Below, one piece after another: positions 9,176 through 16,885 of a stretch of 57,985 nt of DNA. The notes below the pieces were generated by a model that was given only the letters and a program-made list of their open reading frames with translations, was not told the DNA's origin and searched no databases. Each line of letters opens with the position of its first letter. Position 1 is the first letter of the stretch. The position numbers and the translations under genes are program-made. This stretch comes from Planctomycetota bacterium. Its GTDB lineage: Bacteria > Planctomycetota > Planctomycetia > Pirellulales > UBA1268. Where the stretch lies: the NCBI GenBank assembly GCA_029978905.1, contig JAPOIM010000018.1:1-57985 (forward strand), given 5' to 3'.

Positions 9176-10614
9176 CCCCGGTTTGTGTGCACCACCCAGG
9201 TGTCTTTGCTGCCGCCTCCTTGCGACGAGTTGACCACCAGGGAATCTTTGACAAGCGCCACCCGCGTCAGGCCACCGGGAAGCACGTGGATCTCTTCGCC
9301 GTAAAGAATGAAGGGCCGCAGGTCGACGTGGCGTCCCTCGAGGGAGTCGCCCACCACGGTGGGCACACGCGAGAGCGAGAGCATGGGTTGGGCGATGAAG
9401 TTGCGTGGGTTGGCTTTGATTCGTTCGCGACAGTCGTCACGCTCTGCCTGGCTCACCCGCGGGCCCAGCACGATCCCATAGCCGCCCGATTCGTTGGCGG
9501 GTTTGACCACGAGTTCATCGAGGCGATCGAGCACGTGTTGGCGCTGGAGGTCGTCGCCGCAGACATACGTCGGCACGTTGGGCAGAATCGCATCTTCCCC
9601 AAGGTAGTAACGGATGATCTCGGGCACGAAGGCATACACGGCCTTGTCGTCAGCGATCCCGGTGCCCGGTGCATTCACAAGGGCCACGTTCCCCGCTCGG
9701 TAGGCCGCCATCAGGCCAGGGACGCCCACCACGGAATCGTCGCGGAACACGAGCGGATCAAGGAAGTCGTCGTCGATGCGGCGGTAGATCACGTCGACAC
9801 GTTCAAGCCCGCGGGTTGTCCGCATGAAGACCACGTCGTTGTGCACGATGAGATCAGAGCCCTGGACCAGTTCGACGCCCATCTGCCGGGCCAGAAAACA
9901 GTGCTCGAAGTAGGCCGAGTTGTAGATGCCAGGGGTGAGCACCACGACGGTCGGGTCTCGCGCGGCGGCCGGTGCGATGAACTGCAGCATGGCCAGCAGT
10001 TTCTCTGGGTAGTCTTCCACCGGGCTGATCCGTTGTCCGCCGAAGACCTGAGGAAACGTGCGTTTCATCACCTCACGATTCTCGATGACATACGACACCC
10101 CGGAGGGTGTTCGGAGGTTGTCCTCAAGCACATACATCTGTCCGTCACCACCCCGCACGAGGTCGGTCCCGGTGATGTGGCACCACACACCCTGGGGAGG
10201 CTGCATCCCTGCGCACGGTCCGCGAAAGCATCGCCCGGAATCGACGAGCCATTCCGGCACGACGCGGTCTTTGACGATCAGGCGGCGGTTGTAAACGTCA
10301 TCAATAAACAGGTTGAGCGCCTGGATACGCTGCGTGAGCCCTCGCTCGATCGTGCTCCACTCCGCTGCGTCAATCACGCGCGGCACGATGTCAAACGGCC
10401 AGACCTTCTCCATGCCCGCGGCGTGGCCGTACACGTTGAAGGTTATCCCCATCGTGAGGAGCATCTTGTCGGCGGCTTTTTGCCGGGCCGCAAGTTCACC
10501 GGGCGAGAACTCGCCGAGGCGTTTCACGAGCAGTTCGGCTGCAGCACGCGGCCGGAGGTCGGGCTCGAAGAGTTCGTCCCAGAATCCGTCGGTCTGGTAT
10601 GCCGTGAGATTCAT
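9172..10614 (-). CDS. Circularly permuted type 2 ATP-grasp protein, motifs intact
   Basis: A 480-residue DUF404/DUF407 protein, predicted carboxylate-amine ligase. Motifs expected for ATP and metal binding are intact: LEDN (163-166), ADDK (321-324) and [12 protein letters not shown] (369-380, with Lys371 and the Gly-rich loop). This makes it the likely catalytic member of the set, in contrast to the fused paralogue. I set the start at the ATG at 10614 ([14 protein letters not shown]), since the upstream part of the open frame is Arg/Pro-rich and unlike protein. A short inverted repeat lies directly upstream. It is the first gene of the run to alpha-E, the fusion gene and der. Confidence 0.9.
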   Translation of the reverse strand: MNLTAYQTDGFWDELFEPDLRPRAAAELLVKRLGEFSPGELAARQKAADKMLLTMGITFNVYGHAAGMEKVWPFDIVPRVIDAAEWSTIERGLTQRIQALNLFIDDVYNRRLIVKDRVVPEWLVDSGRCFRGPCAGMQPPQGVWCHITGTDLVRGGDGQMYVLEDNLRTPSGVSYVIENREVMKRTFPQVFGGQRISPVEDYPEKLLAMLQFIAPAAARDPTVVVLTPGIYNSAYFEHCFLARQMGVELVQGSDLIVHNDVVFMRTTRGLERVDVIYRRIDDDFLDPLVFRDDSVVGVPGLMAAYRAGNVALVNAPGTGIADDKAVYAFVPEIIRYYLGEDAILPNVPTYVCGDDLQRQHVLDRLDELVVKPANESGGYGIVLGPRVSQAERDDCRERIKANPRNFIAQPMLSLSRVPTVVGDSLEGRHVDLRPFILYGEEIHVLPGGLTRVALVKDSLVVNSSQGGGSKDTWVVHTNRG

Positions 10615-10620
10615 GAAAGG

Positions 10621-10642
10621 CCGACAGTGGTAAATCTGTCGG
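10621..10642 (-). promoter_or_regulatory. Leader stem-loop before the ATP-grasp gene
   Basis: Perfect 7-bp arms, CCGACAG (10621-10627) and CTGTCGG (10636-10642), enclose an 8-base loop that ends 6 bases upstream of the ATG at 10614. No Shine-Dalgarno sequence is visible there. It could affect translation, bind a regulator, or weakly end the kinase transcript from upstream. No T-run follows. Confidence 0.3.
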
Positions 10643-10706
10643 GGCGGGAGGTGGGGTGGGTGGGGGAACGCGGTCGCAGGTTCGCCGCCATCGAACGCTG
10701 CTCGGC

Positions 10707-10811
10707 ATGAAAGAATACACCGTGGATCGCTCAACGGGTATCGCCGACTTTTGCCTGATCCACGCCCCGTGGCTCTCGGATGCGTTCGAGGCCTTGGCGA
10801 TCGGGCTCTAG
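10707..10811 (+). CDS. Possible 34-residue small ORF
   Basis: A plus-strand ATG frame between the ATP-grasp gene and the end of the kinase gene. It is 34 codons, mostly G or C in third positions, and encodes a plausible peptide ([15 protein letters not shown] and so on, ending AFEALAIGL). It overlaps the 3' end of the kinase gene on the other strand by 4 bases. No Shine-Dalgarno sequence is visible and no family is recognised, so it may be chance in GC-rich DNA or a gene remnant. Confidence 0.2.
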   Translation: MKEYTVDRSTGIADFCLIHAPWLSDAFEALAIGL

Positions 10812-12274
10812 GCCTTGGCAATGAGGATTGAGTCGAGCGTTTCCTGCATGGTCGTCTTCTCAATCGGCGAGGTAATCACCCTGCGAAGTTCGTCGCAGTT
10901 GGCCTGTTCGCCGAGATCGGTCTGTCGCCCTCCGATCAGCAGCACCGCAGGCACCTTCGCGTAAAACGGGTCTGCTGTGAGTGCGTTGAAGGCCTCCAAC
11001 GCTTCGCTGCCGAGTTTCGACGCGCTAAACACGATGCCTTCCGCAGGGAACGGAGTCGATGAGAAGCGCGTCAAGGCCCGCTGGGCGTTTTCGGTAACCA
11101 GCACGCGGTAGCCGAGTTTGCTGAGAAAATCGCGGAGCGTGTCTTGAGCCTGCCCACTGCGTTCCACGAGCATCACCCGGGCTTGGCCGGCGGAAGTCAC
11201 GGCGGTCGGGGCGATCGAGGCCCTCGCTTTTCGCTTTGTGGCCTTGCCGCCCGGGGCATGGGCGACCGCCAACTCTTCAAACACGCGGAGCACGTCGGAG
11301 ATTGACTGGTACCGCTCAAGCGGTTCCAGGTGCATCATCATCGTGACGGTCTCGCGGACGTCGGCCGGCAGGTCAGGGGCGCGTTTTGCCAGTGGGACCA
11401 CTTCGAGGAAGCGTCGCGGATCGGAGCGGGCTGAGCGATCGCGCGAATCGCCCAGCGGCGAAACGCCGGTGAGGGCCAGGTACGCGAGGGCCCCCATGAA
11501 GTAGATGTCGCTGCGAACGTTGTCGTTCCGCATGCCGGTGAGTTTTTCAAGCGCTGCGTATTCCACGGTCCGCGGGCTGTGCATGCGGCCGAGGACTTCG
11601 TCGCCGTATTCCTTATCGACCGCCGCCAGACCAAAGTCAGCGAGTTTGGCTGCACCCATTGTTGAAACGAGCACGTTGGAGCCCTTTAAGTCGCGGTGCG
11701 TCACGCCGCGCTTGTGGGCATACTCCAGCCCCGAGCAAAGCTGCTTCATCAGGTCGATGGCCCGCAGAACCTCCAGTGCCCCGCGTTTTTTCACGAGGTC
11801 GCGAAGTGTCTGTCCCTCGACAAACTCCATCGTGATGTAACTGGTGTTGTTGGCCTCACCCACGTCTTCGATCGTCACGATGTTGGGGTGCCGCAGCAGC
11901 CGCCCCATTTCCCCTTCGCGGCGAAACTCTTTGCACTTGTCCTCGTCTTGAGAGAACCGGTTGCGGAGCACTTTGACGGCGACCGTGTCGCCGCTGTCTC
12001 GCATCTGGGCGCGGTACACCCGGGCAAATGCGCCGGCACCAACTTGGTAGAGGATCTTGGCCGAGCCAAAGAAGTACCCGGTTCGGTCGCCACGCAGCAG
12101 CCGGTCCAGCTGGTAACGCGTGAGCAGTTCACGGCGGAGCAGCGTCGCACCGAATTGCTCGGTCGGCACGCTCGTTCCCCCAGCGTCTGACCAGGCTCGT
12201 TGGACCTCCTCGGAGGTCACGAGACCGAGGTCAATCGCCAGTTCCGCGAGTTGTTCGGCGGTTTGTGGCTGCAT
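10808..12274 (-). CDS. Ser/Thr protein kinase with C-terminal degenerate receiver-like domain
   Basis: Residues 1-65 form a small helical domain. The kinase domain (about 70-345) has [11 protein letters not shown], Lys101 in [14 protein letters not shown] (193-200) and DFG (213-215), so the catalytic residues are intact. The usual APE motif reads ALE within [10 protein letters not shown] basic linker ([10 protein letters not shown]) leads to a C-terminal domain (about 365-488), starting [19 protein letters not shown], that resembles a response-regulator receiver. It lacks the phosphoacceptor Asp: the strand reads [10 protein letters not shown]. No transmembrane segment is seen, so the protein is probably cytoplasmic. 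It is divergent from the large secreted protein at 12547. Confidence 0.85.
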   Translation of the reverse strand: MQPQTAEQLAELAIDLGLVTSEEVQRAWSDAGGTSVPTEQFGATLLRRELLTRYQLDRLLRGDRTGYFFGSAKILYQVGAGAFARVYRAQMRDSGDTVAVKVLRNRFSQDEDKCKEFRREGEMGRLLRHPNIVTIEDVGEANNTSYITMEFVEGQTLRDLVKKRGALEVLRAIDLMKQLCSGLEYAHKRGVTHRDLKGSNVLVSTMGAAKLADFGLAAVDKEYGDEVLGRMHSPRTVEYAALEKLTGMRNDNVRSDIYFMGALAYLALTGVSPLGDSRDRSARSDPRRFLEVVPLAKRAPDLPADVRETVTMMMHLEPLERYQSISDVLRVFEELAVAHAPGGKATKRKARASIAPTAVTSAGQARVMLVERSGQAQDTLRDFLSKLGYRVLVTENAQRALTRFSSTPFPAEGIVFSASKLGSEALEAFNALTADPFYAKVPAVLLIGGRQTDLGEQANCDELRRVITSPIEKTTMQETLDSILIAKA

Positions 12275-12288
12275 AGTTTGATCGGGTC

Positions 12289-12318
12289 AGTTTCCGCGAT
12301 GCCCCGAACCCGGAAACT
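12289..12318 (-). promoter_or_regulatory. Inverted repeat in the kinase leader
   Basis: Arms AGTTTCCG (12289-12296) and CGGAAACT (12311-12318) are separated by 14 bases and lie 15 bases upstream of the kinase start codon. This may be a leader stem-loop or an operator in the 272-bp divergent region at 12275-12546. I see no convincing -35/-10 pair in the rest of that region. Confidence 0.25.
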
Positions 12319-12546
12319 CCCACTTCCTTTCCATTCTCTCATAACCATACAACGCGGTCACGCCGTCAAGCGGGGGCTGCGGCGGCCACGTCAGACTTTC
12401 CCAGCCCGCGCAACCGTCCCAGTTGCGCCAAGGCGCCTGTTTTCGAGGCGGAGGAGAGTGCGTGCGTCCGAGGCGCGGATGCTGACGCAACCATTGTGCG
12501 GGTCTGATCTGGAGGTCACCCGAGCCGGGCTGGTAGAAGCCTTCCG

Positions 12547-15498
12547 ATGATCTCCGTTGTTGCCCCCTCCCGCGTCCGTTGGCTCTCGGCACTTGCCGTG
12601 GGTTGCTGCGCGTTGCTGGCCGCTGATGGTGCCGTGGCAGCACGGGTCGAGGAACGCTTTGACGACGCGTCTGTGCGCCTCGTGCGGGCGGAGTCGGATG
12701 TTGACGTTCGCGAGATCGCGCATGTCCGCAGCACGGTGGCGCCTCATGCCGGCACGGCCTGCGAGCAGATCGTGTTGGAGGCTGCGACGGGCACGCGTTT
12801 GCGGTACGAACTGCCGATCGATCCGGTGAGCGTGATCGATGAACTCGAGGCGTCGCTGTGGGTGCGAGCCAATCGGCCCGATGTGGCCTTGCTGCTGCGG
12901 GTCCGGCTGCCACGGTCGATCGATCCCGCGACCGGGCGGGCGATCGAGACCACCGTGGTGGGGACCGTGTCGCAGCGGATCGACGCATGGGAGCGGCTGG
13001 CGGTGGTCGCGCCAGCGTCGGGGCTTGCTCAGCAACTGCCGGCGCTTCGTGCTGAGTATGGGCCCACGATCGATCTCGCCGAAGCGTGCGTCACCGGAGT
13101 CGTGCTCGATCTCTACTCATCGCCTGGCCGGTATGAGGTGGCGGTGGACGATCTGGAAATTGCCGGTGCGATCTCGGCGGCTCGGCCGGCGGAGCCCATC
13201 GTGCGCGACGCTCTGGTGATGGCTGCATCCTTCACGTCCCCTGCGGCATCGGGCGCCGCAGACGATCCCCCTGCAGGGTTGCTGCGGGGTGTGCTCGAGG
13301 TGGGAGGGCTTCCCTTCTTTCCTCGCGTGATTGACTACAACGGCGAGTCCTTGGCGATGCTCTCGTCGCTCGGCTTCAACACCGTGCGGCTGCGTCAGCC
13401 TGCCGACGGTGCGATGCTCCAGGAGGCTCGGCAGACAGGCATGTGGATCGTGTGTCCGCCGCCAGACTTGCCGAACGTCGATGTGCGCGATCCTGCATCG
13501 CTGCCCGCCTTCTCCCCATCGTGGAACCGCGTGCTGATGTGGGACCTTGGCGAAGGCCTGACCGCCGGCGATGCTGAGGCGTTGGCGGAACGTGCTCGCC
13601 GGGTGAAAACCTGCGACCTCAGGCCGGGACGTCCCTCGATTGCTTCGGCGGATTCAGGGCTGCGTCTGTTGTCACGCCACGTGGACATGCTCGTGGCACG
13701 TCGCCGGGTGCTGGGAACCAGTCTTGAACTTGACGGCTACCTCGAATGGCTCCGGCAGCAGCCGCGTTTGGCACAGCCTGGAACCCCTTTTCTCGTAACG
13801 ATCGACAGCGAGGTAGACCCCCAGGTTGCCGCGCAGATGCTGGCGCTCTCGGGCCGCTCGGCGGAGACCATGCCGGTCGATCCCGGCAGCATGCACCTCG
13901 CTTCGTATGCGGCTGTGGCCGCAGGCGCCCGTGGCTTGCTCGTGACCTCTCAGCACCGGGTCGATGGCCAAGATCCGGCATCGCTCACGCGGGCCGCGGC
14001 CTTCCGCCGGCTGAACATTGACCTTTCGATTCTTGAGCCGTGGGCGGCCGCAGGGCGGTTCGCTTCCACCGCGACCACGACCGATCCGGCTGTTGAGGCC
14101 GTGGTGCTGGAAGCGGTGCGAGCCCGCATCGTCATGGCCTGGCGCTCCGCCCAAGGTTCCCAGGTGGTTGCTCGCTCCTACGAAGAGGGGCTTCCAGACG
14201 ACGGGTCTCAACTGACGATGGTGGTGCCGGGCGTGCCCGAAGCCCATCAGGCATGGCTCGTGACGAGCCGTGGGTTGCGACCGCTTTCGCAGCGGCGGGT
14301 GACCGGCGGTGTTTCGGTCGTCATTGAAGGCTTTCGGTCCGAAGCCTTTGTGCTTTTCTCGGGCGACCCGGCGGTCACAGGGAGTGTGCAGCGACAGCTT
14401 GCCGACGCGGCACAGGCAGACCTGGCGGCACGGCGGAGTTTGGCGAGCGCCTCGCTGACGCAGGCCTCGCAACTGGTCGCCACGCTCCCGCCGGCGGCCA
14501 CAGGTAAGATTCCGGTTGCCGAGATGCTCGCCGAGGCCACCCGCGATTTCCAAACGGGGGAATCGCTCCTCACCTCGGATCCGGCTTCGGCGAGAGACCA
14601 GTTCGATCGAGCGGCTGCGATTGGCCAGCAGTTCACCCGCTTGGTCTGGGAGCGAGGCGTGGTGGCCACCGGTTCCATCGTGGCGGCGCCGCTGTGCACC
14701 ACGGGGAGCACGCTCTCGGAGCACTGGCAGTTTGTGGAAACGTTGGCGATGACGAATCCTGGCGAAAACCTGCTCGCCGGCGGTGGCATGAACCGCATCG
14801 AGGACCTCGCCGAGCATGGCTGGCGCCACTTTGTACTGCCGCAGGAGGCGATTCGCACGTCGGTGGAAGTGAGCCATACTCAGCCCGCGGCGGGAGCCGG
14901 TTGCCTCCGCATGGTGGCGCGTGCCGCCGATCCAAAGGCCCCACCGATCGTCGTCGAAACACCACCGGTCTGGGTCACAACACCGCCTCTCGAGGCTGCT
15001 CCTGGACGGCTGGTCGAGATTGAAGCGGAGGTGCGGGTTCCCGAACCACTCACGGGCACCAGCGACGGGTTGCTGGTGTTTGACAACTGGGGAGGGCCGG
15101 CCCTCGCGGAGCGGGTTGTGGGCACCGGAGGATGGAAGCGTCTCGTGCTCTACCGGATCCCACCCCCAGGTTCCTCGCCACCGCCCTTGATCGTGACGTT
15201 CGCCACCACGGGGTTGGGTGAAGTCTTTCTCGATGAGGTTCGGATTCGGCAGCGGGCGCGGGTTGGGGAAGCAGGCATCGCTCCGAGCGCGCCGATCGCC
15301 ACGACCGTGCCTCCGCCGGGAACGCTGCCGCACCTGAACACCGGTGCACCTGCCGCTGCGCCACCCTCGGCTCCCGTCTCGTGGCCAGGCACGGGGCTGC
15401 AGTGGTCAACCATTCTTCCCTTCGGCTCAAGCGGTCCGCCCGTTGGCGAAGGTGGCGGACGCGTGGACCCGTTTAAGCGGGCTCAGCAGGGAGGTTAG
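12547..15498 (+). CDS. Large secreted protein with glycosidase-like barrel segment, function unknown
   Basis: 983 residues. An N-terminal signal peptide (VRWLSALAVGCCALLAADGAVAA, residues about 10-32) is followed by a beta-sandwich-like region (to about 220). Next comes a segment resembling the start of a TIM-barrel glycosidase: GGLPFFPRVIDYNGESLAMLSSLGFNTVRLRQP, about 253-287. A further beta-rich domain (about 740-915) and a Pro/Gly-rich tail end the protein. I do not recognise a named family or clear catalytic acids, so the carbohydrate link is inference only. Its stop overlaps the convergent plsC stop by 4 bases. It is divergent from the kinase gene. Confidence 0.7.
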   Translation: MISVVAPSRVRWLSALAVGCCALLAADGAVAARVEERFDDASVRLVRAESDVDVREIAHVRSTVAPHAGTACEQIVLEAATGTRLRYELPIDPVSVIDELEASLWVRANRPDVALLLRVRLPRSIDPATGRAIETTVVGTVSQRIDAWERLAVVAPASGLAQQLPALRAEYGPTIDLAEACVTGVVLDLYSSPGRYEVAVDDLEIAGAISAARPAEPIVRDALVMAASFTSPAASGAADDPPAGLLRGVLEVGGLPFFPRVIDYNGESLAMLSSLGFNTVRLRQPADGAMLQEARQTGMWIVCPPPDLPNVDVRDPASLPAFSPSWNRVLMWDLGEGLTAGDAEALAERARRVKTCDLRPGRPSIASADSGLRLLSRHVDMLVARRRVLGTSLELDGYLEWLRQQPRLAQPGTPFLVTIDSEVDPQVAAQMLALSGRSAETMPVDPGSMHLASYAAVAAGARGLLVTSQHRVDGQDPASLTRAAAFRRLNIDLSILEPWAAAGRFASTATTTDPAVEAVVLEAVRARIVMAWRSAQGSQVVARSYEEGLPDDGSQLTMVVPGVPEAHQAWLVTSRGLRPLSQRRVTGGVSVVIEGFRSEAFVLFSGDPAVTGSVQRQLADAAQADLAARRSLASASLTQASQLVATLPPAATGKIPVAEMLAEATRDFQTGESLLTSDPASARDQFDRAAAIGQQFTRLVWERGVVATGSIVAAPLCTTGSTLSEHWQFVETLAMTNPGENLLAGGGMNRIEDLAEHGWRHFVLPQEAIRTSVEVSHTQPAAGAGCLRMVARAADPKAPPIVVETPPVWVTTPPLEAAPGRLVEIEAEVRVPEPLTGTSDGLLVFDNWGGPALAERVVGTGGWKRLVLYRIPPPGSSPPPLIVTFATTGLGEVFLDEVRIRQRARVGEAGIAPSAPIATTVPPPGTLPHLNTGAPAAAPPSAPVSWPGTGLQWSTILPFGSSGPPVGEGGGRVDPFKRAQQGG

Positions 15499-16232
15499 AG
15501 CGGCTGCCAACCGAGCAGCGACGGCCGGGCATGGGCGAGCGTGGAGCGGGCGTGCGCGTCGAGATCAACGAGCGCGTTACGGTAGGTCTGCAGAAGCGTC
15601 TCGTCATCCATGGAGGCGATCTCCTCAGGAGTGATCAGCCGGCCGAACTCAAGGCGAATCCTGCCGGTGCGTGGGAGGAGCCGCGACCGAGGCCAGCACT
15701 CATAGGCCCCCACGATGGCCACGGGCACAATCGGCACGCCCGCTCGCCGCGCGATGAGCGTGAATCCACCTTTGATCTCACCCAGTTGACCGTTTGTGGT
15801 GCGAGTTCCCTCAGGGAAGATGACCACCGCCTTGCCGGCTTTGAGCCGCGAGATGATCGCCTTCATGGCGCCGATTGACGATGACTCGCGGTCGATCGGA
15901 ACGGCGTCGAGCAGGCTGATGACTTCGCCGAGAAACCGATTTGTAAACAGCGAGCTGCGGGCCAGGCTCGAGAGCCGCCTGGGGCTGGCCAACCCCAGGA
16001 GCAGCGGATCGAGGTGGCTCTGATGGCTGGCAAGCACGAGCAAGCCTCCTTCACTCGGGAGGGGCTCGGCAAACTTCGATCGGAATCCAAAAAAGACGAG
16101 TGAAAGGGTGCGGCACAGGACCCAAAGAAAGGCGTACAGGGCTCGGCCTGCACGCGTGTGACCGTTTGTGCTGAGCGTCCACGGCTTGCGGGAGTCGCGG
16201 CGTTCGGAGGGGGTGTCGTCGGCTACTGGCAT
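15495..16232 (-). CDS. plsC: 1-acyl-sn-glycerol-3-phosphate acyltransferase family protein
   Basis: PlsC-like acyltransferase of phospholipid synthesis, acting at the inner membrane. The catalytic HxxxxD motif is SHQSHLD (His70, Asp75) and FPEGTR lies at 139-144. A hydrophobic segment (ALYAFLWVLCRTLSLVFFGF, about 31-50) would anchor it. I set the start at the ATG at 16232, since the longer open frame begins with Arg-rich sequence that overlaps cmk. The 245 residues fit the family. It overlaps the end of cmk by 10 bases, so the two are probably translated together, as in many bacteria where cmk and plsC adjoin. Confidence 0.88.
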   Translation of the reverse strand: MPVADDTPSERRDSRKPWTLSTNGHTRAGRALYAFLWVLCRTLSLVFFGFRSKFAEPLPSEGGLLVLASHQSHLDPLLLGLASPRRLSSLARSSLFTNRFLGEVISLLDAVPIDRESSSIGAMKAIISRLKAGKAVVIFPEGTRTTNGQLGEIKGGFTLIARRAGVPIVPVAIVGAYECWPRSRLLPRTGRIRLEFGRLITPEEIASMDDETLLQTYRNALVDLDAHARSTLAHARPSLLGWQPL

Positions 16233-16885
16233 GTCTCGCCTCCACGACTGACCACGAGGGCCACCAGTGCGTCCACGACGTCGTCGTGCGACATTCCGTC
16301 GGTCTCCACCACGACCGCATCGTCGGCCGCCCGCATCGCTCCGACGGGGCGGGCAGCATCCGCATCGTCGCGGGCCTGCTGGCTCGTGAGGATCGTCTCG
16401 AGCGACACGTTCTCGCCGCATGCGGTCCGCTCACGGAAGCGACGGCGAGCCCGCTCTTCCGCAGAGGCGGTCAGAAAAACTTTGAGTTCGGCCTGTGGAA
16501 ACACCACCGTTCCCTGGTCTCGCCCTTCGGTCACGATGTCACAGCCGTCGGCGATTCGGCGCTGCTGTTCCACCATCACATCTCGGACGGCGGGGGCGTC
16601 TGCCACGCGGCGTGTGGCGACCGTGACCTCCTGGGTGCGGATCGCGTGGGACACATCGTGGCCATCCACGAGCACGCGCTCGGCGTCGAAGCGAATCTCA
16701 AGCGCGCGGGCGAGGTCGGCGACCGCAGACTCGTCTTCGAGTGACACACGCTGATCCAGAGCTGCCCACGCGATCGCGCGGTACATCGCTCCGGTGTCGA
16801 GGTATCGCCAACCAAGCCGCCTCGCAAGCGCCTTGGCGGCAGTGCTCTTTCCCGCGCCGGCAGGTCCGTCGAGCGTGACGATCAT
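16223..16885 (-). CDS. cmk: Cytidylate kinase
   Basis: Phosphorylates CMP and dCMP to the diphosphates; cytoplasmic. The P-loop GPAGAGKS (residues 7-14), the DTGAMYR motif (30-36), the CMP-binding VTEGRDQGTVVFPQAELKVFLTAS region and the lid RARRRFRE are all present. The usual motif is GRDIGT; here it is GRDQGT. I set the start at the ATG at 16885, which overlaps the upstream gene's stop in ATGA and gives 220 residues, a normal length. The next gene is plsC. Confidence 0.94.
   Translation of the reverse strand: MIVTLDGPAGAGKSTAAKALARRLGWRYLDTGAMYRAIAWAALDQRVSLEDESAVADLARALEIRFDAERVLVDGHDVSHAIRTQEVTVATRRVADAPAVRDVMVEQQRRIADGCDIVTEGRDQGTVVFPQAELKVFLTASAEERARRRFRERTACGENVSLETILTSQQARDDADAARPVGAMRAADDAVVVETDGMSHDDVVDALVALVVSRGGETCQ

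Noticed and set aside
5417-10614. Reading the ATP-grasp genes as glutathione or D-Ala ligases
   Set aside because: The order of motifs and the presence of alpha-E domains fit the circularly permuted type 2 ATP-grasp family, not the canonical ligases.
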